A DNA stretch of 64,000 nt from Flaccisagitta enflata (GCA_965153355.1 OZ231126.1:86490001-86554000), one strand, 5' to 3'; positions 41,958 through 53,272 are shown, numbered from the stretch's first letter. Numbers and translations: made by a program. Notes: generated by a model from the sequence alone, not told the origin.

Positions 41958-42446
41958 TTGGGCAGCGGCCCCGAAGGGGACGAAGTCCTGTAGAACACAG
42001 GGGACTTTTGTTCGTTTGTCCGTCCATCCGTTCGTTCGTTCGTTCGTTCGTCCCCCCAGGCCCTCTCAGGCCTGAAATCTGCCCTCTCAGGCCTAAAATC
42101 TGCCCTCTCAGACCTGAAATCTGCCCTCTCAGGCTTTGAATCTGCCCTCTCAGGCCTGAAATTTGCCCTTTTATATTCAAGGCCTGAGAGGGCAGATTTC
42201 AGGCCTGAGAGGACAGATTTTGGGCCTGAGATGGCAGATTTCAGGCCTGAGAGGGCCTGGGGGGCGGACAGACAGACGGACGAACAGATGGACAGACAAA
42301 CGAACGAAAGTCCCCTGTGTTCTACAGGACTTCGTCCCCTTCGGGGCCGCTGCCCTGCCTCTCATTCCGATTTACAACCATGCAAAGCAGGGCAACGGGT
42401 ATCGCTGACCACATATTGCCCTTGGGCGACCTGTTGTTTTTGTTTT
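41956..42446 (-). mobile_element. foldback element, nearly perfect palindrome
   Basis: Left arm TTTTGGGCAGCGGCCCC, GAAGGGGACGAAGTCCTGTA, GAACACAGGGGACTTT, (CGTT/CGTC) tract, then five ~21-bp units CTCTCAGGCCTGAAATCTGC. The centre is near 42172-42180. The right half repeats all of it in inverse to GCCGCTGCCC near 42356. The minus-sense leader (GCAAAGCAGGGCAACGGG...TATCGCTGACCACATATTG, GGGCGACCTGTTG) closes the right side. It is the only copy where both minisatellite arms survive at similar length. Confidence 0.87.
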
Positions 42447-42864
42447 TTGTGGTTTTTTTTCGCGTTTCTTCCCTCAAACTCGCTCTTGCTCTCTCTCAAT
42501 TTATTCGGCTACTTCTCGACACAATTGCCAATTAGCATTGCCGGTGGCAATTCGAGCAATTTGGTGGTATAACTGTAAGTCATATGGCCCCTACGGGGTT
42601 TGGATTGCGGTTCCTTAGCAGCCCCTGGCCGCCACCCATCAAATCAATTTTTCATGTCGAATGCACGTCGCGTTGTGAATTTTTGTGGGCTTTTCTTCTT
42701 TCTCCTTTTTTTTTTTTTGGCCCGGTGAAAATGTCAGTTTGGTTCGTCTATCTGCCGGACAAGTTGGTCTCCTTTCGGCCTCACATATCCAACAGACGTG
42801 TCATCCATACAAATTCCTCTCTTTCGTCTTCTTTCCACCAAATCACACCTTCGGGAAATAACCG

Positions 42865-42867
<3 letters not shown>

Positions 42868-42925
<58 letters not shown>
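42868..42925. repeat. (CT)n microsatellite
   Basis: About 57 bp of TC dinucleotides. Confidence 0.97.
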
Positions 42926-42929
<4 letters not shown>

Positions 42930-43440
42930 TTCTTCTCTTTCTTTTCCCCTCTGCTTATGGTCAATCTTTCTAGAGTGCCGGAAAATTTCTAAATTTTAAG
43001 GACATTGCACACTAAGTAACTAGATAACTCACTGTGTTAATTCAGTTACAGGGTATAAGTCAAATCAATGCAGCTGAAGGGAAGCCCCACCAAGAAGCAA
43101 TCTCCTTTACTTCCTGTAACGGGAGAGACCATTGTATCTTGAGCAAGGAAATTTTATATAATGCTATAATCTAATCAGTAAACAAAGTTGTCATACAGGA
43201 GGATAAAGGCCAGGTACACTTTTCACTTTGATCACATGTATGCAGACTTACAACTCGGCGTCCTCTCTTTTGATCTAGCTTTGCCTATGGACCATAGTAT
43301 GGTTCAAACACTGCAAAGAGTCATATTCGATGTTTTGCTGTTTTAGTCTTCTCTCTTGTTTTCTGTCTTTTTGTTATCTTCCTGGTTTTTCGTCTCTCTT
43401 TTCTGGAACCGCCCTCTTTCCCTCGTTCGTCTCAGTTTTG
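42930..43440. other. non-coding stretch
   Basis: No gene recognised. Confidence 0.45.
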
Positions 43441-43447
43441 ATGTGTT

Positions 43448-43605
43448 TCCAGGTAGAAGCGGCGGAAGTGGCGGCAGAGGAGGTTGCGGCGGCAAAGCGG
43501 CAACGATGGTAATGCGGCGGCGGTGGTTGCAAAAGCGCCGATGCTGAGCGGTGGAAGCCGCCGTCGCCGCGTCGCCGGCTCGCCTCTTTCAACGAGCGTG
43601 ACTCG
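43448..43605. repeat. GC-rich GCGGNN trinucleotide-like tract
   Basis: GGCGGAAGTGGCGGCAGAGG-type sequence. Frames give Ala/Glu- or Gly-rich peptides. Similar to the tract at 47390-47720. Could hide a CpG-rich promoter or a low-complexity exon; no splice-supported gene was found. Confidence 0.4.
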
Positions 43606-43629
43606 ACTTTAAATGCTTTTTGACCAAAG

Positions 43630-43631
43630 GC

Positions 43632-43714
<83 letters not shown>
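43630..43714. repeat. (GA)n / (GAAA) microsatellite
   Basis: AG dinucleotides with AAAG interruptions. Confidence 0.96.
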
Positions 43715-43720
<6 letters not shown>

Positions 43721-44175
43721 GAGCCAGGAAAGGCACGTGATGGCCATGGCGTCAGTTTCTCGGAAAAGGAAAAAAGGTGGGAAAGGTTGTCATTCAACAT
43801 CTTCCACATGACAGAATCATGAATACATTCATGGTGGGAAAGGCACGTAGTCATTTAACCACTACCAGGATGTATTGGAAGTGTGCATCTAGTGACATAG
43901 TGACTTCACTTAGTGATGCTTAATGAAAGATCAATGGATTCAATGGGACCAGCTGACTGACGCTTTCTTCGTGCGTCAAAGCTGTCCGTCTGTAAGTCTG
44001 GACATGTATTCACTCGACGTGGCCTTCAGGGCACATGTTAGCCAGCCTACTTTCCCTTGTTTTGTTTTTGCTTATTTGAATACGATTGAGGGATAAGCTA
44101 AGTAATTAAATGTGTAATCTTTGGCTGAGCAAGGGAAAGTTGAATCTTCGGTTTTCATGGCGGCGGCCGTGGCCA

Positions 44176-44220
44176 TTACATTACATTACATTACATTACA
44201 TTACATTACATTACATTACA
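44176..44220. repeat. (TTACA)n pentanucleotide repeat
   Basis: Nine perfect copies of ATTAC/TTACA. Confidence 0.98.
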
Positions 44221-44386
44221 TGCTGTTTTGGCAACAACGAAATGCATCCGAAGTTCCGAACTCCAGCCGAATTTTGATTTATATGAAGAATTTCTTCATA
44301 TAAAAAGAAAGTTTGCAAACTTTGCATCTTCATGAAATCCAGTCGATACTTATGGACTGTTAGTTTTTTTTCTGGTTCTGTCTCTG

Positions 44387-44406
44387 TCTGTCTGTCTGTC
44401 TGTCTG

Positions 44407-44470
<64 letters not shown>
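44387..44470. repeat. (CTGT)n then (CT)n microsatellite
   Basis: CTGT units at 44387-44405 pass into (CT)n to 44465. A second (CT)n lies at 44600-44630. Confidence 0.97.
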
Positions 44471-44472
<2 letters not shown>

Positions 44473-44595
44473 ACACACTCTCCTAGTTTTGGCTTGGTCC
44501 AATGGCGTTGTCTGGCTTGGTTATGACGTTCTTCCATTGGTCCTCATTCATAATCCATAAACTCTAAGCGGCCGGCCTCTCCACGTTTTAGTCAC

Positions 44596-44634
<39 letters not shown>

Positions 44635-44939
44635 GCGCGCCGGCCCCTAGTTATGCGCTGCCAATCATAACCGGTTTCGTCTTCTGCTTTTCCCTTTTTG
44701 CCGGCCATCGCAATTTTTGCGTCGAGGCGTCAAAATGACGCGTCGAAAAATGGAAACGGGAGAAAAGGAAAAGTAGGTTTGGGTTGCTTCGAATAGAGAC
44801 TCAAATTTTGAGACACTGAGACAGCGGTACAACAACCAAATTAGATCAACCAGGAGCAGCACGTTCTTGTATCCGGTCAGGTCCTGTGACTTGGCTTTGG
44901 ATGCTCAGCGGTCAACCACTCAAAAGCGAAAAAACAAAT

Positions 44940-45082
44940 AAGGGATAGGTTAAGGGCTGGGGATGTTTTAGGTTCTATATTTCCTCGCCCGAGTCAGCTA
45001 AAATGAAGTTTGCCCAAGCGGGATTAATGGGAGTTACAAGGGCGGGACCTCCTCTGCTTGACAGCCGAGCTACAAACTCCAT
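44940..45082 (-). mobile_element. possible tRNA-derived SINE, copy 2
   Basis: Minus strand: TTTGTAGCTCGGCTGTCAAG resembles an A box, then AGGAGGTCCCGCCC, and the tail CCCGCTTGGGCAAACTTCA, TTTTAGCTGACTCGGGC shared with copy 1. The flank GTTTTAGGTTC / TTAAGGGCTGG is also shared. Confidence 0.4.
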
Positions 45083-45115
45083 ATTGGTCCCATTTTAAAG
45101 ATAAAATGCAGATCT

Positions 45116-45318
45116 TTTTATGTTGCGGATACGCAACTCTTTAAGAGGCTTTGTCCGTCCGTTGGTCCATCCGTTAGTTCATCGGTAATGGTTGAGTCAA
45201 AATGTGGAAAAACGAGCGTTTTGGATACTTTTTGTGCGTGTTTGTGTGATTGATGGAATTTAGAGTTGGACGCCCCTGCTCACCCGTCCACAACGATATT
45301 GTGATCCCGCGTCACTTG
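45116..45318 (-). mobile_element. hairpin-ended element, GTTGCGGA subfamily
   Basis: Hairpin GTTGCGGATACGCAACT (45122-45138), CTTTAAGAGGCTTTGTCC, GTCC/GTTGGTCC tract, GGTTGAGTCAAAATGTGG core, CCCCTGCTCACCCGTCCACA arm and GATCCCGCGTCACTTGTTT end. This end differs from the usual TATCCGGCC and matches the old copy at 10960-11147. Confidence 0.8.
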
Positions 45319-45554
45319 TTTATATTTTTCAGGAGCAAGAGAGATGAGATGGAGGAAATCAAAGGAGAAATTGACTTATTGTAGTAACAGATCCCGACTT
45401 CAGCCATAGTTTTCAAGCGACATTGTTCAATTCGCAAAGTTTTCCTTTGAGTACAAAACTTTAGGTATAAAAGGAAGTTTATAATGAAAATCATTCGCTT
45501 ATATGATCTTACTTGATCATATTGTCTACACAAGCAGGGTGAACATATAATAAT

Positions 45555-45700
45555 AACAAGGCCGGATACACGACGAGACGGTCGCGGAGGGTTGGGGAGG
45601 GGCCGTAATGCAAAACCGCTCGAAATTATGAAATATTTGTAACGCACCGACGTACCGACCGACACGGCACGGTGTAGAGTCGCGTGTTCCCGACAAAAAA
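45555..45700 (+). mobile_element. hairpin-ended element, GTCGCGGA subfamily
   Basis: AACAAGGCCGGATACACGAC, arm GTCGCGGAGGG, CCGTAATGCAAAACCGC core, GACCGACACGGCACGGTGTA and hairpin AGTCGCGTGTTCCCGAC (45678-45694) with an A-run. Confidence 0.87.
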
Positions 45701-45908
45701 TGGCCGAATGATAATTTCTACCCTCTTTTTGTTTGAATATGATAGTAACTGGGTAATCATAATATGATAGTCTAGTCTCAGTATTCTGTACAAAAATTGC
45801 TCTCCGATATTATTCTATTTTAAAATTAGCTATATTCTCAAACAAAAATCATAGTTGACATGATGTCAAATTTTGGCTTCCCCTTACTTCCTAATGTCTC
45901 AGCCATCA

Positions 45909-45970
<62 letters not shown>

Positions 45971-46175
45971 TTCTCGATCTCCCTTTTCTTTTTCTTTTTC
46001 TTTTTCTTTTTCTTCTTTATCTTTTACTTCTTGTTCTTTATCTTTTTCTTTTTGTTCTTCTTCACCTTTTCTACTACTGTACGTCTGTTTCTTCTTTTTC
46101 CTTTCTCTTCCTCTTCTTCTCCTTCTTCAACTTCTCCTTCTCTCACTCTTTCTTTCTTTTTTCTTCTCCCCCCCC
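45909..46175. repeat. (GTT)n and pyrimidine-rich CTT tract
   Basis: (TTG)n at 45909-45969, TTTTC/CTTTTT units to 46150, and a C9 run near 46172. The 198- and 125-codon frames are artefacts. Confidence 0.95.
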
Positions 46176-46507
46176 CCCTCCCCGACTCCTCCATCTTCTC
46201 ATCGAGCTTCCAAACAAAAGTGCGGCGGCTGGGATAAAAATTCCCGAAACCCCGGAATTCAGCCGGCGCACAGGAAAATAATCCCGCCATCTAAATGCAT
46301 GGAACGGCGGCAAAAACGGTGGTCGGCGGCGGAGGAAGGCTCGCCTCTGCTCTTGCAAAGGGCCAAGACCCCAAAATCCACACCATTTCCATTCCGCGAC
46401 TATTATTATGCCAGATGGATGGACATAGGAGCAACGCGGGCGGGGGAAAAAATCCCCATATCGAGATGAAGAAAACGGAAGGAACGGAAGGAGAGGCGTG
46501 GACGGCT

Positions 46508-46625
<118 letters not shown>

Positions 46626-47389
46626 TGACAGGAGGCTACCCAGCCGTCGACAGGAAGCTTCGCCTCGGTCAGTTATACAAGGAAAAGCACGAACGAACGA
46701 ATTTAATCTGTTTGAACTGGAACCACTTGATATTGAGGAGCAGCAAAGATGGCCAAACATCGAAGCAGATTTGCATGTAATATCGGAATGATTATATTTG
46801 CTGCAACGAAAGCTGCAACTCGCCTTGTTTGTCTCCTTTCTTGTAAACATCTGACGACGCTCTCAAATCTATCGACATGTTTTATGCCAGTTTATATCTT
46901 TTTAACAACAATAAATGGTGCATCCACGCTCTGCTTCATATCCGTTGGTTTGTCCGTCAGTCCGTAGGTTGGATATCAGTGAAAAATCGCTCAGGGGTAG
47001 ATATCTGATACTGTCCGATTGCCCTTCTTCTGCTGCATCAACGCCTCATTCAGCCCCCTTCAGAGGGATATTTTACGATCCCCTTTTAAATAAAACGTGA
47101 TAATTTTTTAAGTTAAAAAAGTCATACTCAAAGAAATACATTTTCGCGAGGTCCCTCTTGATGAAGAGACATTTTCATGGAACTCCCTTTCTCAATCTTA
47201 ACTTGCGACGTCTCGCGCGCGAGTGGCGATTTTAAATTGCTCCTCCAATTCTTTTTCTCTTTTTCATTTATTCGGCTTCTGGTTGCATATCAAAGTTTTA
47301 CAGCCACATCGAAGCTTATCTGAATTTATGGGTATTACTTGCCACGTGCGATGAAATCAACGTGCGAGTGCACGCAAAGGCGCACGTAC
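46626..47389. other. non-coding stretch
   Basis: No gene. A short GGTTTGTCCGTCAGTCCGTA motif at about 46945 resembles the tetranucleotide tract of the hairpin-ended family without its ends. Confidence 0.45.
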
Positions 47390-47720
47390 GCGCTCCAGCG
47401 CAACTTGGCCATGGTGGTAGCGGTGGGGGTGACGGCGGTTAGTGGCAGCGGCGGGAGGGGGTGGTGGAGACATCGGATGTGGTGATTTTGCGTGGCGGCG
47501 GTTGTGGCGGGTAAGAAAAGATGATTGCAACGACGAAAGCGGTGGCAAAGATGGTTGAGGAACGCAAGCAACGACTGAGCCGGATGTGGTGGTGGCAACG
47601 CGGCGGGGTTGTTAGTGGTCACGTGGTGGCTACGGTGGGGTTGGAAGCGGCGGCGTTTTTGTTGGCGACAGTGAGGTTGGTGAAAATGGCGATGGTGGAA
47701 GCAGTGCGGCCATCTTGGTT
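47390..47720. repeat. GC-rich GGTGGCGGNN trinucleotide-like tract
   Basis: GGTGGTAGCGGTGGGGGTGA-type DNA with imperfect 3-bp periodicity, open in several frames on both strands. No recognisable protein. Could be a low-complexity coding or CpG-rich region. Confidence 0.4.
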
Positions 47721-47836
47721 TCCTTTCGGTCCCGAGCGCGTAAAATTGAATCTCGAGTTTATGTCAGAGATCTGAGATTCTGAGATCGAAGCAATCACAT
47801 AAATTTGATGAAAACGTCGGAAAGGGAACGGAAGAA

Positions 47837-47944
<108 letters not shown>

Positions 47945-48715
47945 GTGGCGGGAAATTTGAGTGTCTTTGAATTTGGAAATCGTTTATTTACTCGGGCGTC
48001 AAAGAGCGTTAGATGGAAGTAAGCCGGACCAGAGAAATCTTTCTTTCTTTTAGTCGCGCGCACTCGACCTTACATCTTGCTCTACACTCAAAAGCTTGAC
48101 TAAGAACCTTGTTTATGTGAACATTGAGGCTCAGGTGAGGAACGACAAAAGAAAAATGTTAATAATGTTATCAGCCTCAAAACTAGAGTAGTGGAATATA
48201 AGAATATAAGAAAATGTATTTGAAATTTACTTGCTGTAGACTTAGGAAGGACCGAAATACGAAGTGGAAGTGAAACTATGCAATTGTGATGATCATAGTT
48301 GATTTGAACTGTTTATGACAAACATCATGGCTCCATCTCCTTTCAATGGAAAATCAGAGATAGGTTATCAGATATAAGAACATTCCATTACATACAGTAT
48401 AGGCAGGCGATTTAAAAAAAAACATTTGTGTATCGGTCTGTCGGTTCGTCTGTCCATCAGTTCGTCCGTCGGTCCATCCAGAGTATTATTGAAATACAGG
48501 TTTTCTTTATTGTTTATAAATTACAAGAACATTTGATTTTAGGGCATACAGGTTATTTCATGGTCCCTCTGTTGGTTAATTTAAGCCATTTCGTGAACTT
48601 GAATTTTCAAATTTGTTTTGAATTGTAATTATATTGATTGATAATTACTTATTATGTGTGTAATCGTAAAACGAAGCACGCAACTATTGCCCTGTTTCGA
48701 TTTCTTCCTCATTCT

Positions 48716-48871
48716 TTTTAGTCGCGGACACGCGACTCTACACCTTGCCGTGTCGGTAGGTCGGTAGGTCCGTCTGTCCGTCCGTCACATTTTTGAATTC
48801 CGGGCAGTTTTTGCATTGCTGCTCCTTCCCAACCGTCCGCGACTGTCTTGCCGTGTATCCGGCCTTGTTTT
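48716..48871 (-). mobile_element. hairpin-ended element, GTCGCGGAC subfamily, complete
   Basis: Hairpin AGTCGCGGACACGCGACT (48720-48737), CTACACCTTGCCGTGTCGG, GGTAGGTCCGTC tract, CACATTTTTGAATTCCGGGC core, arm GTCCGCGACT (48835-48844) and CTTGCCGTGTATCCGGCC / TTGTTT. The arm is the exact reverse complement of the proximal hairpin half. Confidence 0.92.
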
Positions 48872-48965
48872 TTTTTAGGGATGCCCTAGCAACTCTACAA
48901 TGGACAGTGTCCGTCCGTTGCTCTGTCCACCCTTGTCTTCTTTTTATGAAACACTGAACGCATTT
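48872..48965 (-). mobile_element. hairpin-ended element fragment, head-to-tail with previous
   Basis: TTTTTTAGGGATGCCCTAGC, AACTCTACAATGGACAGTG, TCCGTCCGTTGCTCTGTCC. It has the 3' hairpin and tetranucleotide tract; the core and 5' end are unrecognisable. Confidence 0.6.
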
Positions 48966-49083
48966 CTAGGAAATGATTGGAAACCTGCGTTGATTGTATT
49001 TCTTCGTTCGCAAAAAAGATTCTACGCACAAAAGAAAAAGCCAACAAACCTCACTCGCGGGACATTAAATGCAATCAATGTAA

Positions 49084-49460
49084 AGCTAATCATATTCTCA
49101 CCAATGATTACCTATGATAACCTGTAATTACCGAAAATTACCTGTAACATCATTACCTGTAATTACCCATAACTACCTATGATCACCTATAATTACCAGT
49201 AATAACCTTTGATTACCCATAATTATCATTAATTCCCCATGACAGTCTATGGACAAATCGAGGAGAGTAGATTTTGCTGATAACCGGTATGATGCCTCGG
49301 CGTAGTTAATTTTAAAATGTAGTAGGTACTAGGTAGTAATCGTTCTTCCGATAGTTTCTTTCTGTCCTGAGTAATTTTCTACGAGGTAATTTCAAACCTG
49401 CATTTTGAACGATTACTACAGGTACTACCCGAATTAAAAAAAACGCAAGTTTTTCTTTAG
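49084..49460. repeat. dispersed repeat R2 with ~12-bp AATTACCTGTAA tandem
   Basis: Degenerate AATTACCTGTAATTACC units (49084-49230) are followed by CAGTCTATGGACAAATCGAG, GAGTAGATTTTGCTGAT, CGTTCTTCCGATAGTTTC and TACTACCCGAATTAAAAAAA, then ACGCAAGTTTTT. These blocks recur, rearranged, at 56185-56450. Confidence 0.7.
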
Positions 49461-50420
49461 CTCATTTTTGCGCCTTTGGCTAACTTAAGACATGATTTAT
49501 CGGTGACCAAATTGAAGATTTTTTCGAGGGCTTTCTTTTGAGCGCAATCCCACATCTGTAGCTTTATTCGTTTAGAAGTTATACTCAAAAGAAGGTGCAG
49601 GGGTCCAAATTTCAAAATGCAGTCCAAGGAAAAAAAAGGATATTTTGGGGTGAAGGTGATGGAGTAATTGCACCACAATGAGCAATCAGGCATTGTTTTA
49701 CCCATGTAGTTTACTTTCATAACTCTCATATTTGAGTTCTTCATTGTCTGTGATGAAAAATGAAGCATCGAATGTGATTAATTACAATAAAACCTTCAAA
49801 GTCATCATGGTAGCGAGGGAGAGCGAAACTGACAACGTCAAATTTATTTTTTGTCAAAAATCGCTTAGTTTTATATTTTCTTATGTATATGGAACACAAA
49901 ATAATTGGTTTATGTCATATATATGATTAAATTATCCTATATCAATTACTATCTATTCATATAGATCACGGAGAGGCCAATAACTATCGTGAAATAGCGG
50001 TGTTCAAACAGTATATATCAGCTATGCCAATTTCATCATATTTAGTTAATTACGAACAAATAAAAACGCCTCTTGATATGGCGTTATGATTTATAACTTT
50101 TTATAGGGAAAACTTTGTAAAATTTGTCATCGAACGCCGTTGGCCGCGTCCAAATCGGCTCACCCGATCGGCGCCGCCAGCCTCGCATAAGTTAAAAAAA
50201 TTTAATCGGCAAAAAATCATCAAGGTTGTTGTCTTTGTTTAGGCGCCACGAAGTTGCGGCTGTTACGAATACGGATCGGAGGGAGATTTTTTCTTCCTGC
50301 ACCATTTTTTTAGATAATTTTTGTTAAAGTATATGTTTCAGCATATCATTCGAATCCTCTTTTCATGAAGATTATGAAAATCATAACGGATATTATTGGA
50401 AAAGCAGTGGTTATTGTGAC
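49461..50420. other. AT-rich non-coding stretch
   Basis: No gene. A minus frame (49457-49768, 103 codons) has no recognisable motif. Confidence 0.5.
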
Positions 50421-50423
50421 CAC

Positions 50424-51792
50424 AGACTCGAAAAGACCACAGACTTGGAAATTGACCACAGACTTGGAAATCGAGACCACAGACTTGGAAATTGAGACCA
50501 CAGACTTGGAAATCGAGACCACAGACTTGGAAATTGAGACCACAGACTCGGAAATCGAGACCACAGACTTGGAAATCGAGACCACAGACTTGGAAATAGA
50601 GACCACAGACTTGGAAATTGAGACCACAGACTTGGAAATTGAGACCACAGACTTGGAAATTGAGACCACAGACTTGGAAATTGAGACCACAGACTTGGAA
50701 ATCGAGACCACAGACTTGGAAATCGAGACCACAGACTCGGAAATCGAGACCACAGACTCGGAAATCGAGACCACAGACTCGGAAATCGAGACCACAGACT
50801 CGGAAATTGAGACCACAGACTCGGAAATCGAGACCACAGACTCGAAAATCGAGACCACAGACTCGAAAATCGAGACCACAGACTCGGAAAACGAGACCAC
50901 AGACTCGGAAAATGAGACCACAGACTCGGAAACGAGACCACAGACTCGAAATCAAGACTAGAGACTCGGAAATGTAGACTAGAGACTTGGAAATCAAGAC
51001 TAGAGACTCGGAAATCAAGACCAGAGACTCGGAAATTGAGACCACAGACTCGGAAATCGAGACCACAGACTCGGAAATCGAGACCACAGACTCGAAAATC
51101 GAGACCACAGACTCGGAAAACGAGACCACAGACTCGGAAAATGAGACCACAGACTCGGAAACGAGACCACAGACTCGAAATCAAGACTAGAGACTCGGAA
51201 ATGTAGACTAGAGACTTGGAAATCAAGACTAGAGACTCGGAAATCAAGACCAGAGACTCGGAAATTGAGACCACAGACTCGGAAATCGAGACCACAGACT
51301 CGGAAATCGAGACCACAGACTCGGAAATCGAGACCACAGACTCAGAAATCGAGACCACAGACCCGAAAATCGAGACTACAGACTCGGAAATCGAGACCAC
51401 AGACTCGGAAATTGAGACCACAGACTCGGAAATGAGACCACAGACTCGGAAATCGAGACCACAGACTCGGAAATCGAGACCACAGACTCGGAAATCGAGA
51501 CCATAGACTCGGAAATCGAGACCACAGACTCGGAAATTGAGAAACAGACTCGGAAATTGAGAAACACACTCGGATATCAAGACCACAGACTCGGATATCG
51601 AGACCACAGACTCGGATATCGAGACCACAGACTCGGATATCGAGACCACAGACTCGGATATCGAGACCACAGACTGGGATATCGAGACCAAAGACTCGGA
51701 TATCGAGAACACAGACTCGGATATCGAGACCACAGACTCGGATATCGAGACCACAGACTCGGATATCGAGACCACAGACTCGGATATCGAGT
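50424..51792. repeat. 21-bp minisatellite, ~65 copies, three homogenised blocks
   Basis: Unit GACCACAGACTCGGAAATC plus GA. Block 1 (50424-50740) is mostly CTTGGAAAT, block 2 (50740-51560) CTCGGAAAT, block 3 (51565-51790) CTCGGATAT. A ~231 bp segment including AAGACTAGAGACTCGG units is duplicated (about 50865-51090 and 51096-51320). Open in every frame without stops because the unit is 21 bp; the 540- and 284-codon frames (SISESVV, PSLWSRF, VCGLDFR) are artefacts. Confidence 0.96.
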
Positions 51793-51949
51793 GAGCAAGC
51801 GAGCCGGTGAATGGAGCAAGGAACAAAGCGAGTGTAGCCAAGCAGACCGCTGCAAAAGCAAGCGAGCGGTGGGAGCGAACCAACATAGCGGGCATCCAAC
51901 CCGCATCCACACCCAAACCCCCACACACGGACCGACGGACCGACAAAGC

Positions 51950-52109
51950 CATATTTGAGGTTGATTCATCATTTGGGCAGGAGTGGCGAGGCCAAAGACC
52001 GCAAAAAAAAAAAAAAGTGTGACGGACTGACATGTGGGCGGACGGACAGATGGACCGATGGATGGACCAACAAAGCGGGTTGTAGGGTCGCGTCGCACGC
52101 GACTGAAAA
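51950..52109 (+). mobile_element. hairpin-ended element, GTCGCG subfamily, 5'-truncated
   Basis: TTTGAGGTTGATTCATCATT, TGGGCAGGAGTGGCG, GCAAAAAAAAAAAAAAGTGT, a GGAC tract, AACAAAGCGGGTTGTAG and hairpin GGTCGCGTCGCACGCGACT (52086-52104), then GAAAAG. Confidence 0.82.
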
Positions 52110-52113
52110 GATG

Positions 52114-52118
<5 letters not shown>

Positions 52119-52199
<81 letters not shown>
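52119..52199. repeat. (GA)n microsatellite
   Basis: About 80 bp of uninterrupted AG. Confidence 0.98.
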
Positions 52200-52202
<3 letters not shown>

Positions 52203-52347
52203 CTGTTAAAATTGTAACTCTGATTCCGATATTTGTCAGATGAGAGAGCAGAAAAACGGCGCTTTTTCGCTTTCGAAACTTCCTTCGAATCTTCTTATTC
52301 CACCTCTCAACATTCACGTTCGTGGACACATTCCCACACACACTCAG

Positions 52348-52348
<1 letters not shown>

Positions 52349-52417
<69 letters not shown>
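52349..52417. repeat. (CA)n microsatellite
   Basis: About 66 bp of AC dinucleotides. Confidence 0.98.
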
Positions 52418-52418
<1 letters not shown>

Positions 52419-52549
52419 TTCGCGCACGCACACATTCTCAGTGAATGTGTGTGTGAGAATGTGTGTTGACCTAACCGTAGATGAATATGATCATGAATGA
52501 AATGACTAGTAACATGAATGATGAATGCGATGAGTTCTCATACAATTTT

Positions 52550-52662
52550 ATTCGTTTTCAGCGATTTTTCACTCGAGCGTGACTGACTGACTGATCAACC
52601 AACCAACCAACCAACCAACCAATGGACAATGCCTATAGAGGTGCTATGGCGCACCTAAAAAC
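52550..52662 (+). mobile_element. hairpin-ended element, GGTGCGCC subfamily, 5'-truncated
   Basis: CAGCGATTTTTCACTCGAGC, GTGACTGACTGACTG, CAACCAACCAACC, AATGCCTATAG and hairpin AGGTGCTATGGCGCACCT (52639-52656), then AAAAA. The hairpin is the exact complement of the one at 19581. Confidence 0.85.
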
Positions 52663-52734
52663 GATTCAACGCGCGACTCTCATCAATTTCTCAATGAAAT
52701 GATAAATAAAATATATTATAATCGGATGATGCAG

Positions 52735-52968
52735 AACAAGGCCAACACCAGTGAGTCGCGTGTGAGATTTTCAGATTGACTTACAATGACTTGAAATGAC
52801 TTACAATGATTAAGGATGATTCAGTATACTCTTAAATGGCTTTAAATGACTTCAAAAAACAAAATCAAAGAAAAAAGTAGTCTGACGTACTGACCAACCA
52901 ACCAACCAACGGACGGATGGACGGACAGACAAAGCGGGGTGTCGAGTCGCGTGCACGCGACTAGAAAA
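52735..52968 (+). mobile_element. hairpin-ended element, GTCGCGTG subfamily, different core
   Basis: AACAAGGCCAACACCAGTG, arm AGTCGCGTG (52754-52762), a core of ACTTACAATGACTTGAAATG units, CCAACCAACGGACGG tract, AAAGCGGGGTGTCG and the perfect palindrome AGTCGCGTGCACGCGACT (52945-52962). The core is unrelated to other copies, yet both ends and the arm pairing are kept. Confidence 0.9.
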
Positions 52969-53186
52969 GCAGGAGCAGAGCATCTGTTAAAACGGGGCAA
53001 CAACCTATTATCATTCATGAAACCTGAATCCGCGGAGAAGTCTTACTGCCAATTTTACACAATCTCTATTGTTCTTATCTCATGATATGCATTGAATGAA
53101 TTATCAAAGAATTCTTAGGTGTTTTATAAAACACGTATTGAAACAATATTAAGTTTTTTTTGAAGAATGAGTTTTTATTTTCAAAA

Positions 53187-53191
<5 letters not shown>

Positions 53192-53272
<81 letters not shown>

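Noticed and set aside
50411-52033. 540-codon open frame and its companions over the 21-bp minisatellite
   Set aside because: Several frames on both strands are open because the unit is 21 bp with no stop. Peptide repeats only mirror the DNA unit, and there is no conserved start or domain.
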